Notes under the pieces: model-generated
Database searches by the model: none
The model's input: only the letters and a program-made list of their open reading frames with translations
Told to the model about the DNA's origin: nothing
Assembly: GCA_032622095.1 (NCBI GenBank)
Contig: CP136063.1
Location: forward strand, 28,334,987-28,398,986
DNA: 64,000 bases
Direction: 5' to 3'
Source: Siphonodentalium dalli
Taxonomy: Eukaryota; Mollusca; Scaphopoda; Gadilida; Siphonodentaliidae
Shown: positions 20,706 through 35,658 of the stretch, one piece after another
Layout: each line of letters begins with the position of its first letter
Position numbering within the stretch: position 1 is the stretch's first letter
Position numbers and translations under genes: made by a program

Positions 20706-21225
20706 ATTTTAAATATCTCTTTGTAAATATGTATTATATAGTTACTGGGTATAAAATATTAGATTTGAATCGAAAACTCCTGTCCGGAAATGCTTCTATC
20801 GATTAATATTAATTTTATTTCGAATATTTTCTGGTCTAAAACGGTGTGTTTGTTCAGCTAACGAACAATAGTGGTTACTGTTAACATAGACCAGAAATTA
20901 TATTGTGCAATTTTGTCACAAATAAACGTTAATTATACTCATGATCGCTTATATCTGTGGAACAAAACAATACAAACAACCAATCTGCGACATTTGACAT
21001 TCGTTGCGTAGCCGTAGGAACAGCCCAGTGCTCTATATCGCAATACGGTCTCATCCGAATGGTCGGTTCTAAAAATAGTAACATAAATGGGCCCGATTTA
21101 ATATTCGAAATAAAATCAATATTAATTTGATAGAAGCTTTTCCGGACATAGGTCTTCAGTTCATATCTATTATTTTATACCCACGCAACTATTTAAAATT
21201 TGTTATTTAAAGAGATAATCCATCT
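20706..21225 (+). mobile_element. TTAA-MITE with damaged left tip
   Basis: The left tip reads TTAAATATCTCTTTG, missing GGTGGATT; the right end and TTAA (21226-21229) are intact. Confidence 0.88.
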
Positions 21226-21229
21226 TTAA

Positions 21230-22351
21230 TATGGAAGCATATTGTTATTCAATTTTTTAATTTTTCCAATATTATTTAGTATTATACTAAGCAATTTTAT
21301 AACGCTTAAATCTCAGGAAGTATGAGAGATAGAGCGCTGGAATTTGGTATGTTTATAGCCCTATGATAGTTGTAGGTACTCGGCCTATATAGTATTTTGT
21401 GCTAACTTGCTTTGCAGAGTTATCTCCATTTATGTGTAAAACTGGGGGTTGCAGTATCTCGAAAAGTATGAATAGCAGCAACTTGAAATTGGGACCACAG
21501 GTACAATTCAGTATGCCCTATTGGGTCCATGCATTATAATTTATGTCCGAGCTTTCCCTACAGAGTTGTCGCCCATGATTCGCAAAATTCGATTTATTTC
21601 ATATCCTGTGTCCGCCTATAACATTCATGGTAGCCAGATATGAGGGCTTCTATGCAGTTACTTGTTAGCAACTTGCTATGAAAACAAGTTTTGAACAGGA
21701 ACGGCCTTATATTTTTGGGGTTTGGGTGGGGGCAAGATTTTCGATTTTTTTTTCCGATGATTTCAACTACTTTTACTGTAGTGTATCACTGTATCTATTG
21801 GACGTACTAATGATCCTCCTGAAAGAATTTTGGAAATCGGTTGAGAAATGACCAAGAAGTTATAACACATCGAAAATGGACTAATAGAGTCCGTGTGTAG
21901 AAAGTGCTTGTGTCCAGATCTTCTCCTAAACAACGCACGTGAACTGGATTTGGTTTATGTGAGCGTGCTATCAATAGAAAGAAGACGAAATGGTGCAATT
22001 TTGACCAAGATCCAAAAACATTGGTCCGTATTAGGGAGGGGGAAAAATTGTCATATTTTTTTTGTCTCCGATTTGAACCAAAATTGTTGTGAAGTATCTA
22101 TAAGATGTACAGAGTGTCACTATGGGTGAATTTTGTGAATCGGTTGAAAAATGTAGAAATTGTGGCCCCTTCATTTTTTTCAAGTTTACAGAAGATGCAC
22201 TATGAATTTTAATCCCTTCAACCAATCGTCACGTGTTTGGTGTCATTCGATGGGGAATTTTCAGTACTTCTAAACGATTACCTACTTGCCGTAATATATA
22301 TAAATTTTGGAAATCGGTTGAAAAATGTCCAAGTTACAGACCATCGAAAAT
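21230..22351. other. spacer with degenerate internal repeats
   Basis: AAATCGGTTGARAAATG recurs at about 21834, 22137 and 22309 with similar surroundings, indicating old tandem duplication. No gene seen. Confidence 0.5.
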
Positions 22352-23660
22352 TAAATAATTTGCTAATGAAGGAGCATGGGAGAGGATGAAGCATAACCGG
22401 GGAGGCGACGAAACCATGCTGGGTAATGATACCAGGTCGGGTGGTGAGACCAGGCCGAGGGAGGTGAGACCAGGCTGACCGGTGGCGGATGTAAACGGCA
22501 TATTTAGCAAAAAACAAAAAAAAACAAAAAAAAAGTCCAGCGGTATAATATTTTTGTTGGATATTCCGAATGGGGAGAGTGGTGCGGACCGAATTTTATC
22601 GCTGGCAAGTTTTTTGTCCCCATCGTTACCGATCTACGGCATGTACAAGAAAATTAGCTATTTTGGCGCCAAGTCCAAACGGGCTAATTGGTGAGCAAGG
22701 TTAATGCAGGAGCAGGTACTGCGGTATCGCGTAGGTAGCCCCCCAAAGTTTGATAGCTCTGCTATAATAGCAAACTGTCAAACAGCGAGTGAGCTTCCGG
22801 TCGGTTCACACCTTTTGCAAATTCCAACGAAAATCAAAGGGGGAAAAATTGTCTAAAAATCAAACATCGAGATAAAACAAATTTGAATAGTGGTTATGAT
22901 AGATAGTACCCAAACGCAACTTATCGATGTCTGCTTAATTTGCGCTAAGGTACAAGGTTTACTCGTGGCGAGGCTTTATAATGTTAACAAGTATATTTAA
23001 GTGCTGTATCACTAAGCTATTTTTCTCGCCAAATCCGACCGGGTTAATGAAGGAGCGATGTAATGCAGGAGCCGGTACGTTGATATATTTTTGGTAACAT
23101 CCCAAAGTTTGACCGCTCTACTTACAAAGCAAACCGACCAACGGAAAGCTCGTGTTCAGGTGGGTACATATTGGCAAATTCCAACAAAAACCAAAAGTTC
23201 AAAAATTCTTGAAAAAAATATAATATGGAGATAAAATTTTGCTGACGAGTGGATGTGATAGGGGATATCAAAGCCCAACTCTGGTGCGATTGCTTAAGTT
23301 TCAGAACAAAAGTTCCACTCATGGCGATGATATATAGCGTAATGCGTACTACATGCATAGGAACACAGCCTACATCGATATATGGCAAAAGTCGAAATTC
23401 AAGAAGGCTAATGAAGGAGTGAGTGAAATGCGTGAGCATGTGCCTCAGTATACCATATATACATCCTGGATGTTTGACTGGTATAAAAGCAATCCGTCTA
23501 ACGGAGAACGCGCATCGGTTTGTCGAGGCTTTTGGCAACTTCAAGTAAATCTTGCAAAGAAATAAATGAAGAAATCGAGATAAAGCAAATTGGATGTGGT
23601 CGGTACTATCCACGTGCAAATTCAATGAATTTTTTTTTTTACTTTTCAAATGAATGCGCA
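22352..23660 (+). repeat. degenerate ~355-bp tandem repeat, about four units
   Basis: GCTAAT-like starts with GAAGGAG and AATGCAGGAGC recur at about 22352, 22680, 23040 and 23400. Each later unit contains CCAAAGTTTGA, an inverted GATAGCTCTGC-like block and a GGCAAATTCCAAC-like block. Units are strongly diverged, so the array is old. Confidence 0.6.
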
Positions 23661-24464
23661 ATGAGTTAATCAGGATTAAGTGACCGATAGATATTACATG
23701 TATTCACTTTTATTACACACTTAGACGTGATTTATAAGGATTTCTTGGTGAGTTAAAAGTGATAATGTCACACCTGTGAATTACGTCACCGGTGAGAGCA
23801 CGCGATTTTAGACAGTTCCGTCTAAGCCGGAACTATTTTCACTTTCTGCGGCTCAAACATGGTTGAAGTTGAACAGAAACGAACTGCTAACGATGATACA
23901 GAAGCAGTTAATAAAGTGGTAAAATGAAGAAGAATCTTACCTATTATCGACTCCGATGATTCGGACGATGTCATATATATTCCAGTAAAATGAACTACGA
24001 ACAATTCCATGTGAACAATACATTTATCCAGTTCCGAGCTGAATTTCCACGTGTTGCACTTCGAGAGTTTGTTTACGTCGATGATTAAAATATCGTCACT
24101 TCGAAACTTATCTTTCTACTTTTAGCACGATTTCCAAACATTTCCTGTATGAACCAACATTATTTACACACACCATCAGCATCTTCACAATATTCCGTTC
24201 CAAGTGCCATGCTTGTTCGGTCAGAATAAACACAATTTTTACAGAGAATTTCCGAAACTTTAAAAAATGAATGGCATCAAATTTTGAGGTCAATCGGTAT
24301 CGTTACGTCACAATTATTTAAATTATGTGTCCGTCCGCGTAACTGCACGCGCAACTGTACGTTGGGGTTCAAAATGGGAGAATCAGCTGATCTGGGCTTA
24401 TTTTGTCACATCTTCTCTTTAGAATTAGCAACTTTTAGTGGTTGAAAGTGTGTAATAAACAGAA
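23661..24464. other. unassigned spacer
   Basis: No gene or clear repeat recognised. Confidence 0.4.
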
Positions 24465-24614
24465 TAATCAATTGGTTTCGATGATAACGTGACATAATTC
24501 ACCCGGGTAGCCGGTCCTATTGGTAAAACCCTCGTTCGCTCCGCTCACTCGGGTTTTACCAGGCCCGGCTCCCCTCGTGAATTATGTCACGTAATCATCG
24601 AAACCAATTGATTA
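24465..24614. repeat. snap-back palindrome with ~65-bp arms
   Basis: TAATCAATTGGTTTCGATGA on the left pairs with its reverse complement at the right end; the inner GGTAAAACCC/GGGTTTTACC closes on CGTTCGCTCCGCTCACT. It resembles the 18421 hairpin in design, not sequence. Confidence 0.93.
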
Positions 24615-24689
24615 CTCTCTATATCATGTAGAAAAATACTCCCGGATGACTGTATACACATAGGAAAATTAATGTGAAGGGTTAACAAT

Positions 24690-25036
24690 ATGATTATCTC
24701 TTTAAATAACAAGTTTGAAATAGTTTTGTGGGTACAAAATAATAAATATGAATTGAAGACCCATGTCCAGTAAGACTTCTATCAGCTAATGTTGAATTTT
24801 TTCGAATATTTTATTGTGAAATGAGATGTTTAATTGGGACAAGTTATTGATTTATTTTTAGAACAGACCTGGTCACTGGTAACAGTAACCACTATTGTTC
24901 GTTAGCTAAACAACCACACATTATTAGACCAGTAGATATTCGAAATGAAATCAATATTAATCAATAGAATCATTTCCGGACATAATTCTTGACTCATATT
25001 TAATATTTTATACCCTGATAACTATATAATACATTA
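24690..25036 (-). mobile_element. TTAA-MITE, diverged and internally deleted
   Basis: Begins GATTATCTCTTTAAATAACA and ends TATAATACATTAAG. The central part is replaced or lost. Confidence 0.75.
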
Positions 25037-25440
25037 AGTATAGGGTTATAGATATGTGTAGATCAGGGTTAGGCTTAATGTTAACGTTATGGTCAGGATA
25101 TGGTTTATAAATTGGGTTAGAATTGTGGATATTGTTAATGTTAAAATTGTGACGGTGTCAGTTATGCAAAGGATTTGGTTGTGGGTATGCTTGTATGTAT
25201 GACTAGGCTCATCGAAAGAGTTATGGTAATGGTCCAAGGTACGGCTATGGATATGGTTCGCAGGAGGGCAATGTAATTGGTAAGGGTATTTTATTGGGTT
25301 AGAGTTAAGTGCTGTGGATACTGTGGAAATGGTTATGATTATGGATTGGCTACCAATATTAGGGTTATGGAGTGGTTTATGCGTAAGGATTGGATAGGGG
25401 TGGGTAGATGATTAAATTGTGGATGGTGATCGGGGATGGG
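25037..25440. repeat. G/T-rich low-complexity tract
   Basis: Degenerate GGTTAGG/GGTTATGG motifs run for about 400 bases. It is too irregular to call interstitial telomere repeat. Confidence 0.6.
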
Positions 25441-25479
25441 GAATTTATATGGAAGTATCAAAATTCTGCAGACCAGAAT

Positions 25480-26258
25480 TTTAACCCTCTAGTTATACTT
25501 ATTAACGCTTATATCTGTGGAACAAAACAGTACACACAACCAATCTGTGACATTTGACTTTCGTTGAGTAGCCGTAGGAACAGCCAGGTGCTCTATATCG
25601 CACTACGGTATCATCCGAATGGTCTGTTATAATATTCTAAATAAAATCAATATTAATTGATAGAAGCTTTTCCGGACAGGGGTCTTCAGTCCATATATAT
25701 TATTTTATACCGACGCAACTATTTAAAATTTGTTATTTAAAGAGATAATCCATCTTTAAATAACAAATTTTAAATAGTTGCGTGGGTATAAAATAATAGA
25801 TATGAACTGAAGACCCCTGTCCGGAAAAGCTTCTATCAATTAATAGATTTTATTCCAAATATTAAATCGGGCCCGTTTATGTTACTATTTTTAGAACCGA
25901 CCATTCGGATGAGACCGTATTGCGATATGGAGCACTGGGCTGTTCCTACGGCTACGCAACGAATGTCAAATATCACAGATTGGTTGTTTGTATTGTTTTG
26001 TTCCACAGATATAAGCGATAATGAGCATAATTAACGTTTATTTGTGACAAAATTGCACAATATAATTTCTGGTCTCTGTTAACAGTAACCACTATTGTTC
26101 GTTAGCTGAACAAACACACCTTTTTAGACCAGAACATATTCGAAATAAAATTAATATTAATCGATAGAAGCATTTCCGGACAGGAGTCTTCGATTCAAAT
26201 CTAATATTTTATACACCGGTAACAATATAATACATGTTTACAAAGAGATAATCCACCT
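25480..26258. mobile_element. two TTAA-MITEs fused head to head
   Basis: A right-half copy in plus orientation (about 25480-25757) meets a near-complete minus copy (to 26258, TTAA 26259-26262). The junction AAAGAGATAATCCATCTTTAAATAACA lacks the terminal AGATGGATTATCTC of the second copy and forms a palindrome with AAATTTGTTATTTAAAG. Confidence 0.85.
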
Positions 26259-26262
26259 TTAA

Positions 26263-26700
26263 GATATGTAAAGTTTGAGCTTATGCCCTTATGGGAAGTT
26301 GACAAAAAGTGATAGCAGTAAATATGAAGTCAATTGATATGTATTTCATTATCTTCATAGCTAATTGTATTGTGCGATAGATACTTATTTTTGGTGTCTG
26401 TAATCTTTATGTCAGGAAAATGTTTGATGTTCTGAAAGTGAGCGAATGATGTGACTCATGTGAGTTGAATGACAGTCGTGTCTTGATGGAGCTGAATGTA
26501 ATGTAAACTAATGTATACTATGTAAATGAGCTTGCCTCATTCCTGCCATAATAAATCACGTACTCGGCATTGAGCCTTATTGTCTCTCCTAAACGTAGAA
26601 TCACATGTATATGTCGTAGCATTACCTCAGGTGTGTCCATTAATTCGGAATTAGTTTCACAGCACCATTTTAAATTAGGGAGCAAGGGGAGTAATTATAA
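26263..26700. other. unassigned spacer
   Basis: CATAATAAATCACG followed by TTATTGTCTCTCC (about 26549-26588) is reminiscent of a solo LTR end, but no repeat partner is visible. Confidence 0.3.
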
Positions 26701-26920
26701 TCTGTGTGCTTGTTGAATTTGCGTTCGGAAAAAATATATTTTAAAAACGTCTATAAATTTCACATTTTGAATTTCTAACATAACGAATTATACTCTCAAA
26801 ATGCATCCATGGGTTTGGTTACTCTGATTACTAATAAAAGTGAACATAAACCTTTATTTTTTTACATTAAATTTGGGGAAAATTGGGTTAGCAAAGTCAT
26901 TAATCTCAGTATCGCTTTAA

Positions 26921-27249
26921 AGGTGGATTATCTCTTTGTAAACATGTACTATATAGTTACTGGGGTATAAAATGTAGATCTGAATCGAATACCGTTGTCC
27001 GGAAATGCTTCAATCCATTAATATTAATTTTATTTCGAATATTTTCTGGTCTAAAATTAAAAAGGTATGTTTGTTTTGCTAGCGAACAATAGTGGTTACT
27101 GTTGGCAGAGACCAGAAATTTTATTGTGTAATTTTGTCACAAATAAACGTTAAACGTTAATTATACTCATCATCGCTTATAACTATGGCATAAGCCATAC
27201 AGCCAATCATTCTGGGACATTTGACGTTCGGTGCGTAGCCATATGAACA
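26921..27249 (+). mobile_element. TTAA-MITE, right half missing
   Basis: TTAA at 26917-26920 and an intact left terminus; homology stops at about 27249 within CATATGAACAG. Confidence 0.82.
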
Positions 27250-28044
27250 GTAGATCCATTTGATCTTTGTGTCATGGCTTACGCCATCAAAGATCCATGG
27301 CGTGGTTAAACAAACATAGGCGGCTATAATTCCTATAAAAGTAACAATTAGGACCAACGCATATGTATTTATCAACTAAATACAAATACAAGTGTGAAAC
27401 CATCCACTCACCTACGTGTCAGTTATCCTTAAAATCCGACAGATAACAGAACGTAAACACTGACATGTCGTGTGTTCGTCGACCATTGCATGTGACCCGT
27501 AATTTCATGAATCCCCCTGTGAGTTCCCCGTGCGCACGGCAAGGTAATCACATGCGTTCACATTGAGTGTACAATTCAGGTTGCCCTGATACAATTCAAG
27601 TTGAGGGGAACTACAATCTGCGCATGCGTGTAGTTTTTACAAATTACCAACTCCAATTTGTTACACATGCGTACTGTTAACATCCTGGTACAGTAATGCG
27701 AGTTGCAGAATCATGTTTGCCATGCACGAGACGCACGTAGTCATGTGATATGTTAGCCCCTCCTGCTTCGGCCATTTAACCACGTTTTGTCAACATGTTT
27801 TCCGACTGGATTTTTGGATTAAATTATTACGGAATTATACACACGTTCTGGTAGGTGTCAGAGCTAATATATATTGCAATATTGTTAACATTAATGACTA
27901 TGTTAGTTGATTTGTAAAATTAAGTGTATTTAAATAAATTAAATAGCCGTCTAAGCTGATGCGCCGCCGCGGTCAGACCTGGATGGCCTTAGCCATATTA
28001 CCAGGTCTGGTCAGACTATATGAACAGCCTAATGGTAGATTCAT
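27250..28044. other. unassigned spacer
   Basis: A minus-strand 72-codon frame (27157-27375) starts with a hydrophobic segment, but its second half is MITE sequence. Otherwise nothing recognised. Confidence 0.4.
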
Positions 28045-28648
28045 TGCTCAACAGAGCTATTTGGCAACTGAATTTGATGGGCCAAGATAATGTTCACTCA
28101 AGCTTGGTGGGAATATAAACAGCCAGTGCTGAGACATGACAAGATTACATCCCGATTCAGGCTGATTGGCGACCTAGTTTATGGGTTATGGGGTACCCAG
28201 AGATTGGTGAGTACAGTTCTTTTGTCAAGAGATTCACAACACACCACTGTCCTCAGATATTAACACTTAACTGTCACCTCACTACAACATATGTCAGGCA
28301 AGTTACTCAAATATTTGTAAACAATTGGTTCTTAGTAATTTTATCAAGGAATGCTTGATAAATGTGAATATTATTTGATTGTTCATCATTCTTCACAGTG
28401 TTCAGTACACATTGCCATATTTTTTTCTTTGATATGGACTTTGTGTTTATTGATTTTGGGTTCGAAAAAATTTATTTTAAAAACCTCTATATATTTCACA
28501 TTTAGTATTTCTAACATATTCCACCATGAATTATACTCTTAAAATGTTTCAATCATGGGCTTGGTTACTGTGATTACTAATAAAAGTGAACATAAACCTT
28601 TATTTTGACTCCATCAAATTTGGGGAAAATTGGGTTAGCAAAGTCCTT
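28045..28648 (+). repeat. dispersed repeat D, opposite orientation to 15.7 kb
   Basis: Begins GAGCTATTTGGCAACTG and ends GGGTTAGCAAAGTCCTTA. It is collinear with the reverse complement of 15690-16490. Confidence 0.8.
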
Positions 28649-28804
28649 AAGAAACAGAAAAACTTCAAAAAGGGGGTCGTTAAACGTATATATTTAGTCT
28701 CACACAGGTGTGAATCTTATATGTACCTACCTTATGCGACATAATTATTGTTTAAAAACATGAACCGAGAAACTGTCAGTATTTTGAAATGAGTGAGTTG
28801 GTTG

Positions 28805-30180
28805 CAATGATTGCCACCAAATAATAATAATAAAATTCGGTTCACACGAGCAGAGACCACAAAAGAGCGTTGTGTGTGTAGATGCGACAAACGGACATTT
28901 AACCAGAGTTATAATTTGAAACAGTCACAGCCGATCTGGCAGTTAACTTTTACAAGGCCTGAATTTGCTCCTTCGTCAGAACAAAAGACAATCCACACAG
29001 GAGACAGTCCACACGATTGTGAGATTATGTAGGGACGTATTCAGCCATTCTGGTCATCTGAATTCACATATGATATGTCACACAGGCGATCGGCCATTTG
29101 AGTGTGAAGCAAGTGAAAATGTATTCACGAACTCGGGGAAACAACAAAAAAAACGAACAACAAAAGACACATATGTTGTAAATAGACAAAATCTATTTTT
29201 ATCCAATTATTTCTATCCAACACCTCTATCTTAACAGAATTATTATCCATATGTTGTTTACTTCACCTATACTATCTAGTTTTGTAATGTAACCTATCAA
29301 CTTGGGGTGCTCCTTACACATATGAGGGATCTCAACAACAAACTCAACTATCGGTGTCAATACAGGAGATCGTCCACAGATTCAACACGAATGTGGGAAC
29401 CATTCAGACATTAGGAATATCTGACTTCACACGTGAGAGGTCACGCAGGCGATCGACCATTCGAGTGTGATTTGCGGGAAAATATTCCAAAATTCTGGAA
29501 CTTTATCTAACCATGAGATAATGCACATGGCGAACCGTCAATTCGTGTGTGATTTATGCGGGGAAAATTCAAACAATCGAGGTGTCTAAATAGTCATAAG
29601 AGAATCCACACGAGAGCTCGTCCACACGAGTATGACATGTGCGGATTGGTCAGTCTGACAAGGCACAAGAGATACCATACCAGCGATTCTCCACACGCGT
29701 GTCATGTGTGGGAAAACATTTAGTTCACACAACTACGTAAACATGAAAACCCACATAAACATACACGCAGGACATCGACCGTACGAATGTGAAATGTGTG
29801 GTAAGTAAACACGAGAACCCACATAAACATACACACAGGACATCGACCGTACGAATGTGAGATGTGTGGTAAGTAAACACGAGAACCCACATAAACATAC
29901 ACACAGGACATCGACCGTACGAATGTGAGATGTGGTAAGTAAACATGAGAACCCACATAAACATACACGCAGGACATCAAGCGTACGAATGTGAGATATG
30001 TGGTAAAGAATTTACTCGGTTAGGAACTCTGACTGCATATGAGAAAACATACGGGAGAGCGTCCGTATCATTGTGGTGTTTGTGATAAATCGTTTGCTGA
30101 CTCAGGTACACTGACGAAACACAAGAAGATCCACATAGGCGATCATCCACTTGCGTGCGATATGTGTCGATTTGCATAAT
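28805..30180 (+). pseudogene. decayed C2H2 zinc-finger gene
   Basis: Finger remnants appear in all three plus frames: [69 protein letters not shown]-like and [19 protein letters not shown]. Several frameshifts and stops separate them, so no protein of more than 90 residues can be read. The finger type differs from the arrays at 31-42 kb. DNA binding would have been its role when intact. Confidence 0.75.
29737..30004 (+). repeat. 68-bp tandem repeat made from one truncated finger
   Basis: GTAAACAYGARAACCCACAT recurs at 29737, 29805, 29873 and 29939. Each unit spells [13 protein letters not shown]-like sequence but lacks the middle of the finger. Unit length breaks the reading frame. Confidence 0.9.
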
Positions 30181-30250
30181 GAGGTCCCCCAGAGGGTGGA
30201 TTTAGTGATGCTATCCCGCAAGGAAATAAAACCCTTGTACTATAGATTAA

Positions 30251-31238
30251 AGATGGATTATCTCTTTAAATAGCAAATTTTAAATAGTTGCGTGGGTATA
30301 AAATAATCAATATGAAATGAAGACCCGTGTCCGGAAAAGCTTCTAACAATTAAAGATGGATTATCTCTTTAAATAACAAATTTTAAATAGTTGCGTGGGT
30401 ATAAAATAATAGATATGAACTGAAGACCTATGTCCGGAAAAGCTTCTATCAATTATTATTGATTTTATTTCGAATATTAAATCGGGCCCATTTATGTTAC
30501 TATTTTTAGAACCGACCATTCGGATGAGACCGTATTGCGATATAGAGCACTGGGCTGTTCCTACGGCTACGCAACGAATGTCAAATGTCACAGATTTGTT
30601 GTTTGTACTGTTTTGTTCCACAGATATAAGCGATAATGAGTATAATTAACGTTTATTTGTGACAAAATTGCACAATATAAATTCTGGTCTCTGTTAACAG
30701 TAACCACTATTGTTCGTTAGCTGAACAAACACACCGTTTTAGACCAGAAAATATTCGAAATAAAATTAATATTAATCGATAGAAGCATTTCCGGACAGGA
30801 GTCTTCGATTCAAATCTAACATTTTATACCCCGGTAACTATATAATACATGTTTACAAAGAGATAATCCACCTTTAATATTGATTTTATTTCGAATATTC
30901 AATCGGGACCGTGTATGTGTCTATTTTTAGAACAGACCATTCGGATGATACCATATTGCGATATAGAGCACGGGGCTGTTCCTATAGCTACGCACCGAAA
31001 GTCAAATGTCTCAGGTTGATTGTTTGTATTGTTTTGTTCCATAGTTATAAGCGATAATAAGTATAACTAACGTTTATTTGTGACAAAATTGTACAATAAA
31101 ATTTATGGTCTCTGTTAACAGTAACCACTATTGTCCGTTAGCTAAACAACTACACCTCTTTAGACTAGAAAATATTCGAAATACAATTAATATTAATCGA
31201 CAGAAGCAAATACATGTTTACAAAGAGATAATCCACCT
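30251..31238 (-). mobile_element. older TTAA-MITE carrying a younger one inside it
   Basis: The outer copy runs 30251-30349 and resumes at 30878-31238, with TTAA at 30247-30250 and 31239-31242. The break falls in CAATTAATATTG, a TTAA within the element. Confidence 0.9.
30354..30873 (-). mobile_element. TTAA-MITE, intact, nested
   Basis: It inserted in the older copy of its own family at TTAA (30350-30353 and 30874-30877). The host copy is noticeably more diverged, giving a relative age. Confidence 0.93.
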
Positions 31239-31439
31239 TTAAAATAACCACCAAATTATTGTCAACACCCAGGGACCATCGTTCTGGCAGATACAAACTT
31301 TAGTTATAATTGTATCAGATTCCACTTTGTATTTCACCATGCTACGATTGTCATATTTATCATTACAGACTTCATTTCGGTTGAAATCCATTACGTACAA
31401 CAATAGCAGTCTACTGGATAGTGCAATGATACCAAGCAC
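31239..31439 (-). pseudogene. C-terminal fragment of the three-module gene (copy 2)
   Basis: SRLLLLYVMDFNRNEV...DNRSMVKYKVESDTIITKV matches the corresponding part of the 45941-46201 fragment and the tail of the main gene, then ends abruptly. Its upstream side joins the zinc-finger array through the sequence AATGATACCAAGCACGAAAGGCCT. Confidence 0.7.
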
Positions 31440-31465
31440 GAAAGGCCTCCAGACTTACAAATGTA

Positions 31466-34970
<3,505 letters not shown>

Positions 34971-34992
34971 CCTGTGTAGGCCGTCTCATTAA

Positions 34993-35511
34993 AGGTGGAT
35001 TATCTCTTTGTAAACATGTATTATATAGTTACCGGGGTATAAAATATTAGATTTGAATCGAAGACTCCTGTCCGGAAATGCTTCTATCGATTAATATTAA
35101 TTTTATTTCGAATATTTTCTGGTCTAAAAAGGTGTGCTTGTTCAGCTAACGAACAATAGTGGTTACTGTTAACAGAGACCAGAAATTATATTGTGCCATG
35201 TTGTCACAAATAAACGTTAATTGTACTCATTATCGCTTATATCTGTGGAACAAAACAATACAAACAACCAATCTGTGACATTTGACATTCGTTGCGTAGC
35301 CATAGGAACAGCCCAGTGCTCTATATCGCAATACGGTCTCATCCGAATGGTCGGTTCTAAAACTAGTAACATAAACGGGCTCGATTTATTATTCGAAATA
35401 AAATCAATATTAATTGATAGAAGCTTTTCCGGACATAGGTCTTCAGTTCATATCTATTATTTTATACCACGCAACAATTTAAAATTTGTTATTTAAAGAG
35501 ATAATCCATCT
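34993..35511 (+). mobile_element. TTAA-MITE, intact, just upstream of the zinc-finger array
   Basis: TTAA flanks at 34989-34992 and 35512-35515. The empty site GTCTCATTAACATTCAGG is at 42421-42438 beside the paralogous array. Confidence 0.93.
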
Positions 35512-35658
35512 TTAACACTCAGGTTAGAATCTCCCATCGTAAATACGCACCCAATATATACACCCAATATACGTACACATAACACTGTATCATTATACAA
35601 GCATAAGGACCCTGCCCTTGCAAGTTAAACTTTTTGTGGGGTCCTGTTGATATATATA

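Noticed and set aside
25037-25440. Interstitial telomere repeat
   Set aside because: GGTTAGG motifs are too irregular and mixed with GGTTATGG.
27157-27375. 72-residue minus-strand frame with a signal-like N-terminus
   Set aside because: Its second half is MITE sequence and there is no other exon.
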